NCBI GenBank assembly: GCA_910577225.1
Contig: CAJTMV010000017.1
Span: 1 to 64,000 of the forward strand
DNA: 64,000 nucleotides
Direction of reading: 5' to 3'
Source of the DNA: an uncultured Eubacterium sp.
GTDB lineage: Bacteria; Bacillota; Clostridia; Lachnospirales; Lachnospiraceae
Below are positions 26,204-34,998 of this stretch, in pieces (positions within the stretch are counted from its first letter, which is position 1; each line of letters opens with the position of its first letter). The notes under the pieces were generated by a model. It was given only the letters and a program-made list of their open reading frames with translations, was not told the DNA's origin and did no database searches. The translations under genes and the position numbers were made by a program.

Positions 26204-26246
26204 CACTATTTCCTGCTTTCCTGTTTCGATCCAAACAATTATTTGC

Positions 26247-26753
26247 TTACGTATGCAGTAACCATATTTTCTCTGCCTGCTCCCGCGGTGTATCTGTTCC
26301 ATCATTCTCCAGAACCAGGTCCGGATGTTTTGGCAGTTCTGCCTCTAAATGAATCCCTGTGACTTCTTTTTGTTTTTCCATAGTGTGACCGCTGTACAGT
26401 CCCTTCTGATCTCTGGCCTGAAGCGTTTCCATAGACACTTTTACATAAATCTCTTTATAATTCGCAATATGCTCCCGATTCCATTTCCGCACGCTGTCAA
26501 ACATCGATATCGTACAGCAGATCACATTCATATCCTGTTCCTGCAGCATGGCACAAAGTCTTGCGTAACACATTGCGCATTTTCTGCGTTCATCCAGCGA
26601 ATATCCAAAACATTCTCCAAATACACTCCGTAATGTATCTCCATCCAGAAATACGGTATTCGGATACCGCTCCTTCATCTTAGCATAAAACACTTTTCCA
26701 ATTGTAGTCTTTCCAGCTCCGGAAAGTCCTGTAATCCAATAAACTGCACCCAT
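26247..26753 (-). CDS. APS-kinase-like enzyme, probable cytidine diphosphoramidate kinase
   Basis: The 168-residue protein has the P-loop GLSGAGKTT at residues 8-16, LDGDTLRS and the adenylylsulfate-kinase core (DERRKCAMCYARLCAMLQEQ, ISMFDSVRKWNRE). By family alone it would be called adenylylsulfate kinase, but no sulfate adenylyltransferase or PAPS reductase lies nearby. The Campylobacter jejuni homologue Cj1415, in the same gene company, phosphorylates the 3'-hydroxyl of cytidine diphosphoramidate. I assign that activity by gene context. The chosen ATG (26753) follows AAGGCAGGG; a GTG two codons earlier is also possible. Confidence 0.7.
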   Translation of the reverse strand: MGAVYWITGLSGAGKTTIGKVFYAKMKERYPNTVFLDGDTLRSVFGECFGYSLDERRKCAMCYARLCAMLQEQDMNVICCTISMFDSVRKWNREHIANYKEIYVKVSMETLQARDQKGLYSGHTMEKQKEVTGIHLEAELPKHPDLVLENDGTDTPREQAEKIWLLHT

Positions 26754-26791
26754 TCGCACCCTGCCTTCGTTGTACTGCTACTGCATATTCC

Positions 26792-27571
26792 TCATTTTAG
26801 CTTCTTTTCCACAACTTTCAGATCATCGCAGTCGTCGATTTCGAACCATCCTCTGTGAATGTGCACTGCACGCAGTTTCTGTCCCTCATCGATTAACCCC
26901 TGCAAAAGATCTGTCATATACATCTTTGCATAAGTTCTGTCTGTTCTCCAGAGCGCTTCTCCCTGTGCGCTTCTTCTTTCCGCTTCTGCGCTTAATTGCA
27001 GTACCGCTTTCCATCCGTCGCCGCGAAACCGCATCAGCCCAATATATTGAGACTGCACTTTATCCAGCTCCGTAGTCTTTTGTCCGATTTCTGTCAGATA
27101 ATGATCGTCATCATACATTAATGTTTCTGCGTCATCGAGCGGATTTTCACATCTTTCAGACCAGTATTCGTACCATCCGTCGTCTACTATCACAGACATT
27201 GTGTCCTGTGCAGATAAAATCGAGTGAAACACTGTCTCATCATAAATAATATCTCCATAAGACACAATAATATCTTCTTCCGCTTTCATCTGATTTCCCG
27301 CGCACATAAGAGAACATACCATATTCGTCGTTTCAAACTGCTCGTTCTTTATTACCCGAATATCTGTATTTAAAAATTTTTTAATCAGCACATCACTGCG
27401 ATAGCCTGCAACAATCGTAATATCCTCATCTTTGATCCCGCAGCCACGCATAACGTCCAGCTGGCGTTCGATCATGCTCTTTCCATTCACTTCCACCATA
27501 CATTTCGGTCTGTCGTCTGTCAATGGCCGAAGCCTGGTTCCCTGCCCCGCCGCTAATATAATTACCTTCAT
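26792..27571 (-). CDS. Nucleotidyltransferase, probable CTP:phosphoglutamine cytidylyltransferase
   Basis: The 259-residue protein begins with the nucleotidyltransferase signature MKVIILAAGQGTRLRPLTDD, with the P-loop-like GxGTRLRP and PKCMVEVNGKSMIERQLDVM. VSYGDIIYDETVF carries the metal-binding Asp, and the C terminus has HRGWFEIDDCDDL. It resembles LicC/RmlA-type enzymes. In C. jejuni the equivalent gene Cj1416 makes CDP-L-glutamine from L-glutamine phosphate and CTP. The neighbouring glutamine kinase-like and amidotransferase genes support the same role here. A LicC-type phosphocholine activity is the alternative, since a LicD gene is in the operon. Confidence 0.75.
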   Translation of the reverse strand: MKVIILAAGQGTRLRPLTDDRPKCMVEVNGKSMIERQLDVMRGCGIKDEDITIVAGYRSDVLIKKFLNTDIRVIKNEQFETTNMVCSLMCAGNQMKAEEDIIVSYGDIIYDETVFHSILSAQDTMSVIVDDGWYEYWSERCENPLDDAETLMYDDDHYLTEIGQKTTELDKVQSQYIGLMRFRGDGWKAVLQLSAEAERRSAQGEALWRTDRTYAKMYMTDLLQGLIDEGQKLRAVHIHRGWFEIDDCDDLKVVEKKLK

Positions 27572-27613
27572 ATCCTTCCCTCTGTTCCCATCTCGCTTTA
27601 TATCATTACGATT

Positions 27614-28213
27614 TTATTTTTTAAACAATTTCTGAAATCGGCTGATATCTGCATCTGTAAACGGTTGTTCCCGCTCCGGATGCCACATCGTTGCCAGTAT
27701 CCGCTTTTCTTCACAGCAAACAGCCTCTATGACTCCGTCTTCTGTACACGCAAGCGCTTCCAGCGGTTCATGCAGCTCAAAACATGCCTGATTATGAAAA
27801 CTATTAACACTCAGCATTCCGATACTGCCATGAACCTTATGACGTACAGCTACATGTCCCTTTACTTCTTCCAGCGCACAGCCAAAATAATCCAGGATTA
27901 CCTGCATTCCCCGACAAAATCCATATACCGGGATTTCATATTCCAGCGCAAGCTCCAGGATTCTTTTTTCTGTATCGTCTCTTTCCGGCGCATCCCCGCC
28001 ATATTTTACAAGACTGTTGCCGCCGGTTAAAACAATCCCCGCCGGATTTATCTGTCTGATCAGCTCTTCGGCCAGCGTGGGAATATTGGGCGCCGGAACC
28101 GGCAGATATCCGCACGCCCGGATAAAGCGCGGGATATTCTGATCTGCACAGTCTCTTCGTTCGCCATAACTTTTTACAATCTCAACTCTTTGTGTATAAA
28201 GCGCGATTTTCAT
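27614..28213 (-). CDS. Class I glutamine amidotransferase, probable gamma-glutamyl-CDP-amidate hydrolase
   Basis: The 199-residue protein has the class I amidotransferase triad: Cys100 in YGFCRGMQVI, and His178 and Glu180 in MWHPEREQ. The VLTGGNSLVKYGGD segment carries the Gly-rich loop. It belongs to the gamma-glutamyl-GABA hydrolase (peptidase C26) branch. In C. jejuni Cj1417 hydrolyses CDP-L-glutamine to cytidine diphosphoramidate and glutamate. The order relative to the kinase and cytidylyltransferase genes supports this. Puu-type gamma-glutamyl-GABA hydrolysis would be the annotation without context. The ATG follows GGGGAACGTGA. Confidence 0.75.
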   Translation of the reverse strand: MKIALYTQRVEIVKSYGERRDCADQNIPRFIRACGYLPVPAPNIPTLAEELIRQINPAGIVLTGGNSLVKYGGDAPERDDTEKRILELALEYEIPVYGFCRGMQVILDYFGCALEEVKGHVAVRHKVHGSIGMLSVNSFHNQACFELHEPLEALACTEDGVIEAVCCEEKRILATMWHPEREQPFTDADISRFQKLFKK

Positions 28214-28224
28214 TCACGTTCCCC

Positions 28225-28974
28225 TTATTTTAACTGAGCCATCCATATTCTTGTCGTATATGGCACTTTTACATATTCCTGCCCTTTTGCCTCCACGACT
28301 TCTCGTATTCTGGCATTAATCACATCAAACTGATCTTTCGACTGTCGCTGTACCGTGCCATGCGATTTCCATCCTTCAATAAAATCTTCAGCCAGAATCT
28401 CATGTACAACGGTTCCTTCGATATAAATAACATCCTGAAACAATCCGCTTTCCCGTATGACATCTGTCTGATCTTCCCGTCTTGTTCCATAACTATAATC
28501 TGCAATCTGCTCCTTGAAAATATTTTCAATCTCTGTCTGCAGCGGATCTGCCAGATCTCTGTGATTCCACATACATGCAAACCATCCGTTGGCTTTTAGT
28601 ATCCGCTTAGCTTCTTTCAGCGCCTCCTGCCGATTACATACATTAAAAGACGAACCAAACGTTACCAGCTCAAACTGATCCTCCTGCATTCCGGTATCTT
28701 CTCCTACGCCTTCAAACCATTGTACGGTATCATACTGGCTTGTCCGTTTGATGCCATTTGCACGCATTGCATCGTTCGGTTCTACCGCGCATACTTTTAG
28801 TCCATATTCCGCAAGTTTGAGCGTCAGATGCGCGGCGCCCGCCCCTACGTCACAGGCAGCGTCACCCTTTTTCACACCTGCTGTTTCCAGCATTCGGTCG
28901 ATGGCGCTTTGTGCATAATCTGGTCTTTTTAAATATGCATCTGCCAAATCTGTGTAATCCCATTCTGTTTTCAT
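28225..28974 (-). CDS. SAM-dependent methyltransferase of the phosphoramidate operon
   Basis: The 249-residue protein has the class I SAM motif ACDVGAGAAHLTLKLAEYG and the acidic loop CAVEPNDAMRANG. It then has VTFGSSFNVCNRQEALKEA and ANGWFACMWNHRDLADPLQ. It is a clear paralogue of the next gene upstream (shared WNxRD and GSSF motifs). MeOPN synthesis in C. jejuni also has two adjacent methyltransferase genes (Cj1419, Cj1420), one of which should O-methylate the phosphoramidate. Which of the two acts on which intermediate cannot be told from sequence. Confidence 0.8.
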   Translation of the reverse strand: MKTEWDYTDLADAYLKRPDYAQSAIDRMLETAGVKKGDAACDVGAGAAHLTLKLAEYGLKVCAVEPNDAMRANGIKRTSQYDTVQWFEGVGEDTGMQEDQFELVTFGSSFNVCNRQEALKEAKRILKANGWFACMWNHRDLADPLQTEIENIFKEQIADYSYGTRREDQTDVIRESGLFQDVIYIEGTVVHEILAEDFIEGWKSHGTVQRQSKDQFDVINARIREVVEAKGQEYVKVPYTTRIWMAQLK

Positions 28975-29088
28975 TATATTTTGTTCCTTTCGATTATTGT
29001 ATTGGAAATATAGTTTCCCTTATCCTGATTCAGCCTGATTTTCCACTGATTCACCCAATAAAGGATTGTACATACATTCTTATCAGTA

Positions 29089-29859
29089 TTAATTTTGTTT
29101 ACAACTTTGGACAGTCCACGATCTTGACAGATAAGGAACCTCTATTTCATCATATTTTAATATAATATCTTCTATTTTGGATAGAATTCTCTGAAATCCT
29201 TCTTCTCCAGCCTGCACCTGTATGTCGTTTACAGACTTCCAGGTGTTCATATATCTTTCTTTAGACATCCGCTCCACATGCGGCGCTTCCACAAATAAAA
29301 TATCTTTAAAATACCCTCCGCAAAGCAGTTTCTCTTTCATTTCTTCGGTTGTGACTGATTTTCCTGAAGAAACACGTTTCATTTGCGGCGCCTCTGCATA
29401 AACAACTTCTTCAATCCGTTTATGCAGCTCGCTGCTTTCAATATCCCTTGGATTCCATATCGCTGTAAAAAATCCACCCGGAGCAAGAATCCGATGGAAT
29501 TCTTTCATTGCCCGGTGATAATCTGTCCAGTGGAAGGAAGATCCCATCAATGCCCAGTGTACGCAGCTATCACCTAATCCTGTCTCTTCCGCTGATCCGG
29601 CAGACCACAAAAATACATCTTTCCAGGGATTTTTACCTGCTTCTGCACGCATTGCCTCATTCGGCTCTACCGCAAATCCACTTAAACCGATTTCTGCCAG
29701 ATTTTCTGTCAGCTTTCCGGTTCCTGCGCCTATATCCGCTACTTTTCCCTCACCAACAGTGTTAAATATATGGTTTTTCAAACACTCCAGCACTACTGTA
29801 GAATACCCTGGCCGATTCACATAAAATTTTGCCAGTTGTGTAAAATCTCCGTGTTTCAT
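29089..29859 (-). CDS. SAM-dependent methyltransferase of the phosphoramidate operon (paralogue)
   Basis: The 256-residue protein has SAM motif VADIGAGTGKLTENLAEIG, then VEPNEAMRAEAG, LMGSSFHWTDYHRAMKEFHR and FFTAIWNPRDIESSELHK. It is the second of the tandem methyltransferases, and its start follows GAAGGAGAGAAAGA. It begins 13 bases after the glutamine kinase-like gene, so it is translated from the same transcript. Its placement matches the C. jejuni MeOPN locus. A 114-base gap separates it from the downstream methyltransferase. Confidence 0.8.
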   Translation of the reverse strand: MKHGDFTQLAKFYVNRPGYSTVVLECLKNHIFNTVGEGKVADIGAGTGKLTENLAEIGLSGFAVEPNEAMRAEAGKNPWKDVFLWSAGSAEETGLGDSCVHWALMGSSFHWTDYHRAMKEFHRILAPGGFFTAIWNPRDIESSELHKRIEEVVYAEAPQMKRVSSGKSVTTEEMKEKLLCGGYFKDILFVEAPHVERMSKERYMNTWKSVNDIQVQAGEEGFQRILSKIEDIILKYDEIEVPYLSRSWTVQSCKQN

Positions 29860-29871
29860 TCTTTCTCTCCT

Positions 29872-32196
29872 TCACCTTAACATTTTAATCGTTTTACTCT
29901 GTGCATCGATCTCCAGACAACTGGCAGCTTTATACTGCTGAAATAACTTCTCTCCAACCCCTACTGCCGCCGGTATTCCCAATTCCCCTGCGCGAATCGC
30001 CATATGCGAATTTGCGCCGCCGTACATCGTAATAAAACCGGCAATCCCATGGGAAAAAATCCAGTCATATCCTGGATCCGCACTTGGAATCAGCACAATC
30101 CGACCTTCCAGATCACCGGCTCCCTGAGATGTCTCCATCAGGCATACATTTCCACTTATCTTACCCGATGTAATAAAATTCGGTTCTGAATCCGGATAAT
30201 AAAACCAGAAAACATCTTCCGGCTCTATAATTACGGGCGGGAGCGTAACCGACTGCGTAACTTTATACTCCCGCTTTCCCTGCTGAATCGAATATAAAAA
30301 CGCTTCCCGCACATTTTTGGTCGACGCATACAATTCATATATCGTACGAATATTAATAAAAGCACAGTCTTCAATGGAAATTTCTTCGCTTTGTCCGAGT
30401 CTGCCAATCAGCTGAATCGCTTTGCTCAGGTTTCTCGTAAATACAAATTTTCCATATTCACGTCCTTCGATCACCGTTTTGATAAAATCCATCAGCTCCA
30501 GTATATCATTGGTCAAACCATTCTCAACCAGTTTCTTTTTCAGTTTGTTTAACTGCTTCAGAGAAAGCCGGAATTCTTCTGCCAGACCTTCCTGTTGCTG
30601 CGTTTCTTCTTTCCATTCAAAATACAGCTCTGGAGCTTCATCATAACGTAAAGAAGTAATATCGTAAGTACCTGGTCTTAAATGTCCATATTTTTTCAAA
30701 AACGCACTCCTGGACAAATCCCGAAAATCTGCATTCATACCTGAACTAACCGTATTCACCTCATTCATAAACAGCTCATAATCCTTCTCTGTCAGTATTC
30801 CGCAGGCAGTCAGTGATTTTAGAATCTGAACCGCAATAAAAGCTCCTCTGGCCAGTCCCGCAAACGGAAGCGTCCCGTACCGTTTACAGTCTTCCAGCAG
30901 CCAGTATACTTTTTCAATGTCTTCCATCCCGCTTTCCATAATTTCGTCATACCGTTTGTTCAGAAACTGTATTTTTTCATAATCTCTTCGCCACAATCCA
31001 TTTTTATGATCGATAATATGATTTGTTACATTCCGCAGTGCATTCAGGATTTGCTCTGTCTCTTCTTCCGAAAACCCATATTCCTTTAATACCTGAATCC
31101 GTTCCGGAAGATCCAGCGTATAACAGGAAAATAAAATCTCAAACTCCGCCTTATCATGCTTTTGCGGATTTTCCATCAAACGATCGATGTAATAATTTAC
31201 CAGCTTTTCACTTAATCCCTCTTCCAGTTCTGCCGGTACAAAGGAATTGAAACTGACACGAACGTCGATATACGGAAGTCCGGCAAAATCTACCATCAGT
31301 GGAAAGCTCCGCAGATTCCGGTACCCATAATTATCTCTCTGATAAGCCCATACGCTGTCCGTAATAATTTCCCGATATAAAGACAACGCCAGCGGTTTCG
31401 GCCGGATGCCGATCATTTCCGCCGGGTTCCAGTCTGTCATTACACTATAAACCGTTCTTTTCCCACATAAAAATGGTTTTACAATCTGTTCTCTTACTAT
31501 CCTCGCCCGGATACGCTCCAGCTCCGTTTTCTGCATCGTTCTGTCTGCCGGCGTACCGTTCAGGCAAAGCGCGCGTACCTGCAAAATATATAGTTTTTGT
31601 TCTTCTGTAAACGCAAACTCTACATCCAGATTCTCCTGTCCAAAAAACGCCTCCAGCTCCTGCAGTGCCTGGCACAGTCTCTGCATTTGATCCGGACAGC
31701 CTTTGCCGCCGTCTTTAAACTGATAATAAAGCACATTTTCTGTACCGCTTCCGGATGTAACCGCACTGGTCGATCCTGTACTATTGTAATTGATCACATA
31801 GTAATTTCCCAGCGTATTGGGATCGATCGTAAAAGCCACCCCGCAGGATGTTACATTCTGCAACATCGGCTGCACCAGTATCTGATCCTGCTGGCCTGCT
31901 GTGCCATAAGAAGCAATCACCTGTTCTGTCGCCTGAATAAAGTTCTCCTTTCCGTTTACATTAAGTACCGACTCAAATTTTCCCGCCAAAGACTGTTCCG
32001 CTGTATCTTCCATCAGAGAACTGCTGCGAACGACCACCGATTCTTTCCATTCCAGCGCCTCATACCTGTCCAGTATCCGTTCCCTCTCCATGTTCCAATC
32101 GTTTACTGTAAAGCATATCTGCGGAAGTACTTCTGCAATTGTCAGACGCTGATACAGCTTTAGCAGCGTCTCTGCCTTTGTCCCTAATTTCTCCAT
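29872..32196 (-). CDS. PEP-synthase-like protein, probable L-glutamine kinase
   Basis: The 774-residue protein has an N-terminal PPDK/PEP-synthase ATP-grasp domain (VVVRSSSLMEDTAEQSLAGK near residues 53-72). A long middle region follows (about 240-680). It ends in a phosphohistidine domain with GGANSHMAIRAGELGIPAAV, catalytic His at about 731. A PEP-pyruvate TIM barrel is not apparent, so it is not a standard PEP synthase. C. jejuni Cj1418 (similar length and domain layout) uses ATP to phosphorylate the amide nitrogen of L-glutamine, the first step of MeOPN synthesis. The genes downstream match that pathway. It is the first gene of the operon, with a promoter at 32356-32384 and only a weak ribosome binding site. 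Confidence 0.8.
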   Translation of the reverse strand: MEKLGTKAETLLKLYQRLTIAEVLPQICFTVNDWNMERERILDRYEALEWKESVVVRSSSLMEDTAEQSLAGKFESVLNVNGKENFIQATEQVIASYGTAGQQDQILVQPMLQNVTSCGVAFTIDPNTLGNYYVINYNSTGSTSAVTSGSGTENVLYYQFKDGGKGCPDQMQRLCQALQELEAFFGQENLDVEFAFTEEQKLYILQVRALCLNGTPADRTMQKTELERIRARIVREQIVKPFLCGKRTVYSVMTDWNPAEMIGIRPKPLALSLYREIITDSVWAYQRDNYGYRNLRSFPLMVDFAGLPYIDVRVSFNSFVPAELEEGLSEKLVNYYIDRLMENPQKHDKAEFEILFSCYTLDLPERIQVLKEYGFSEEETEQILNALRNVTNHIIDHKNGLWRRDYEKIQFLNKRYDEIMESGMEDIEKVYWLLEDCKRYGTLPFAGLARGAFIAVQILKSLTACGILTEKDYELFMNEVNTVSSGMNADFRDLSRSAFLKKYGHLRPGTYDITSLRYDEAPELYFEWKEETQQQEGLAEEFRLSLKQLNKLKKKLVENGLTNDILELMDFIKTVIEGREYGKFVFTRNLSKAIQLIGRLGQSEEISIEDCAFINIRTIYELYASTKNVREAFLYSIQQGKREYKVTQSVTLPPVIIEPEDVFWFYYPDSEPNFITSGKISGNVCLMETSQGAGDLEGRIVLIPSADPGYDWIFSHGIAGFITMYGGANSHMAIRAGELGIPAAVGVGEKLFQQYKAASCLEIDAQSKTIKMLR

Positions 32197-32355
32197 AATC
32201 TTTTTGTTAACCCGCCTTTTTCTCGCTGTTTTCGTTACTGTTCATGTCCATTTCCCACGAAAGCGCATTTGATGCGCATTTCTGTTTTATGAACAATTGT
32301 CTGTCTTCTATATTTCTACTTTGCAGTTTTATTATTTTTTGCTATAATCATTAAA

Positions 32356-32384
32356 AGTATATCGTATACAGCCGCTTTTTTCAA
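32356..32384 (-). promoter_or_regulatory. SigA-type promoter of the phosphoramidate operon
   Basis: On the minus strand TTGAAA (32379-32384) and TATACT (32356-32361) are 17 bases apart. The leader is about 150 bases long and contains a GCGCAT/ATGCGC hairpin near 32262-32280. Confidence 0.65.
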
Positions 32385-32438
32385 TTGTTTTTCTACATAT
32401 GGTAACAGAAACAATTCAGGCAGACTGTCCTGTAACTT

Positions 32439-33938
32439 ATGAAAAAAATTATCAATAATGTAATAACCGTTTTTTCAAAAAGGAGTTTCCATTATGAACC
32501 GATGCAGGCATTAAAACATTACCTTGAAACCGATTACCTGGTTCTGTTTACCGATTTTCAAATGCTCAGCTCCACGTCTTTTAAAGAAGAAGCCTCTTTC
32601 TCAAAAGCATTTGCAGAAATACTGGAACAAGCGTTTCAAACAACTGGCACAAAATATTTCAAATCCTGTCCGATTCAGGAAAAATCAGTGTCAGCGCTAT
32701 CTGACTGTACATCTTTACGTACATTATTTAAACAGATCAGCTATATTTGTAAAATACTTCCAGTACCTGTCGTACTTATGATCGATGAAGCAGACAGCGC
32801 GTCCGATAACCAGATATTTACAGACTTTCTATCCATGCTCCGGGGATATTATCTGGACCGTGAAAACAGTCCTACGTTTCATTCTGTTATCCTTGCTGGC
32901 GTATATGATATCAAAAATCTGAAATTAAAATTAAGACCCGAAGCAAATCATCATTATAATAGTCCCTGGAATATCGCAGCAAAATTCAATATTGAAATGA
33001 ATTTTTCCGCAAATCAGATTGCTGGTATGCTTCTGGAATATGAATCTGACCACCATACGCAAATGAACGTTCAGATGATTGCGGACGAAATCTACTCCTA
33101 TACATCTGGCTATCCCTATTTCGTATCTGCTGTCTGTAAAATTCTGGACGAAGAACTGCCGGAAATTAACGCTTTTCCTAATGAACACTCTGTCTGGAGC
33201 CACCAGGGCATTGCCTATGCAATCAATTTTCTTTTAAAAGAAGATATCTCTTTGTTTGGAAATATGGCCAAACAATTAGATTCTTATGAAGATCTTCGTA
33301 AAATGATTGAATGTATTTTATATGAGGGCAGAAAGATTGCATTCAGTCCTTTGGACCGCTCTGTCAGTCTCGGCACAATGTTTGGGTTCTTGAAAAATGA
33401 AAATGGTTACACAGTAGTTGCCAACCGCATTTTTGAAATGGCGCTGCTTACCATGTTTTCTACCAAAGAATCCGTAAACAGCGATACCTGGCACTATGGA
33501 CAACGTGAAAAAAACCAGTTTTTATCAAATGGCAGGCTGAATATGGATCTTATCCTTCAAAAATTTACGGAACATTTTACAGATATTTATGGAGATAACG
33601 ATGAAAAATTTATAGAAAAATACGGACGTAAGTTCTTCCTGCTCTACTTAAAGCCTATTATAAACGGCGCCGGAAATTATTATCTGGAAGCGCAAACAAG
33701 AGATGCCGGGCGCACCGATGTGATTATAGATTACCTGGGCTGTCAATACATCGTCGAAATGAAAATCTGGCATGGTAATGAATACAATAAACGCGGTGAA
33801 CTTCAGCTTTTAGAATACCTAAACTATTTTCATCTGCAAAAAGGATATCTGCTCAGCTTCAATTTTAACAAAAGTAAAGAAACAGGCATAAAAACCATTC
33901 GCCTGAATGACCGAATTATCATAGAAGCTGTTGTCTAA
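32439..33938 (+). CDS. AAA-ATPase-like / PD-(D/E)XK-type protein lacking its P-loop
   Basis: The 499-residue product resembles the large AAA-ATPase-like family with a C-terminal nuclease-like domain that is common in clostridia. TDFQMLSSTSFKEEASFSKA, Walker B VVLMIDEAD (about residues 111-119), SGYPYFVSAVCKIL, and a C-terminal nuclease-like part with AQTRDAGRTDVIIDYLGCQY and VEMKIW are visible. Relatives begin with a KHYMVD-type region and an NRARQYGKTTTL Walker A before this. Here the N terminus (MKKIINNVITVFSKRSFHYE) has no GKT/S. The first ~45 residues may be lost, so it may be a decaying gene. It stands alone, divergent from the phosphoramidate operon. Confidence 0.6.
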   Translation: MKKIINNVITVFSKRSFHYEPMQALKHYLETDYLVLFTDFQMLSSTSFKEEASFSKAFAEILEQAFQTTGTKYFKSCPIQEKSVSALSDCTSLRTLFKQISYICKILPVPVVLMIDEADSASDNQIFTDFLSMLRGYYLDRENSPTFHSVILAGVYDIKNLKLKLRPEANHHYNSPWNIAAKFNIEMNFSANQIAGMLLEYESDHHTQMNVQMIADEIYSYTSGYPYFVSAVCKILDEELPEINAFPNEHSVWSHQGIAYAINFLLKEDISLFGNMAKQLDSYEDLRKMIECILYEGRKIAFSPLDRSVSLGTMFGFLKNENGYTVVANRIFEMALLTMFSTKESVNSDTWHYGQREKNQFLSNGRLNMDLILQKFTEHFTDIYGDNDEKFIEKYGRKFFLLYLKPIINGAGNYYLEAQTRDAGRTDVIIDYLGCQYIVEMKIWHGNEYNKRGELQLLEYLNYFHLQKGYLLSFNFNKSKETGIKTIRLNDRIIIEAVV

Positions 33939-33956
33939 AAACCTGACCAAATATAA

Positions 33957-34007
33957 GTTATACAAAAAGTGGATACTTGGCAATCAGGCATCTGCTTTTT
34001 GTATAAC
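33957..34007. terminator. Inverted repeat between convergent genes, probable bidirectional terminator
   Basis: GTTATACAAAAAG (33957-33969) and its exact complement CTTTTTGTATAAC (33995-34007) flank a 25-base loop. It lies in the 92-base gap between the AAA-type gene and fcl, which point at each other. There is no long T run outside the stem, so the efficiency is uncertain. Confidence 0.5.
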
Positions 34008-34030
34008 AGCCGATTCTTTCCTTATTTCAT

Positions 34031-34972
34031 TTACCGCTCAACCCTGACCGGATTCGTCAAAAAATCCTCATATGCCAGCCGGATTCCTTCCTCCAGCTCT
34101 GTCTTATACTTCCATCCCAGCTTCTTCGCCTTGCTTACGTCCAGCAGTTTGCGCGGCGTACCATTCGGCTTGTTCGTATCCCACAAAATCTCGCCCTGAT
34201 ACCCGACGACCCTGGCAACCGTCTCTGCCAGCTCTCTGATCGACAATTCCTTTCCTGTACCCGCATTGATCGTCTCATCCCCACTATAATGATTCATCAA
34301 AAATACGCAGAAATCAGCCAGATCATCGACATACAAAAATTCCCTTAACGCACTGCCATCTCCCCAGCAGGTCACAGACGGAGCTTCTGCCTCCTTTGCC
34401 TCATGGAATCTGCGAATCATCGCAGGAAGTACGTGACTGTTCGTAGGATGATAGTTGTCATTCGGTCCATACAGATTCGTTGGCATAACCGAAATATAAT
34501 CCGTCCCATACTGACGATTCAGATACTCACAATATTTCAGACCACTAATCTTTGCCAGCGCATAGCCCTCGTTTGTTTTTTCCAGTTCGCTCGTCAGCAG
34601 ACAGCTTTCCGGCATTGGCTGAGGCGCAAGCCGCGGATAGATGCACGAAGAACCAAGAAATTCGAGTTTCCTGCATCCATGTTTCCAGGCCTCGTGAATC
34701 ACATTCATTTCCAGTACCATATTTTCATACATAAAATCAGCAAGCGCGCCTGCATTTGCCGCAATCCCGCCAACTTTACCGGCAGCCAGAAATACATAGT
34801 CCGGTTTTTCTGCCGCAAAAAACTGCTCTACATCCTGCTGTCTCGTCAAATCCAGTTCCTGATGCGTCCTTAATATGATATTCGTATATCCTTGTTTTTG
34901 CAATTCTCTGACAATCGCAGAACCGACCATACCTTTATGTCCGGCTACAAATATTTTGTCGTTTTTCTCCAT
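34031..34972 (-). CDS. fcl: GDP-L-fucose synthase
   Basis: The enzyme epimerises and reduces GDP-4-keto-6-deoxymannose to GDP-L-fucose with NADPH. The 313-residue product has the nucleotide-binding GHKGMVGSAI (residues 11-20), the catalytic SSCIYP and the YALAKISG YxxxK motif. GSALREFLYVDDLA and NAGTGKELSIRELAE follow. I start at MEKNDKIFVAG (34972), nine bases after GGGAG. It lies 26 bases after gmd, the usual gmd-fcl pair, at the end of the long glycan operon. Confidence 0.95.
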   Translation of the reverse strand: MEKNDKIFVAGHKGMVGSAIVRELQKQGYTNIILRTHQELDLTRQQDVEQFFAAEKPDYVFLAAGKVGGIAANAGALADFMYENMVLEMNVIHEAWKHGCRKLEFLGSSCIYPRLAPQPMPESCLLTSELEKTNEGYALAKISGLKYCEYLNRQYGTDYISVMPTNLYGPNDNYHPTNSHVLPAMIRRFHEAKEAEAPSVTCWGDGSALREFLYVDDLADFCVFLMNHYSGDETINAGTGKELSIRELAETVARVVGYQGEILWDTNKPNGTPRKLLDVSKAKKLGWKYKTELEEGIRLAYEDFLTNPVRVER

Positions 34973-34998
34973 CTGATACGTCTCCCTGCATTCCATCT

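Noticed and set aside
26247..26753. Adenylylsulfate kinase for sulfate assimilation
   Set aside because: No sulfate adenylyltransferase or PAPS reductase is nearby, and the other five genes match the phosphoramidate pathway, where the homologue phosphorylates cytidine diphosphoramidate.
29872..32196. Phosphoenolpyruvate synthase or pyruvate phosphate dikinase
   Set aside because: The ATP-grasp and phosphohistidine parts are present, but the C-terminal PEP-binding barrel of those enzymes is not seen and the context is a phosphoramidate operon.
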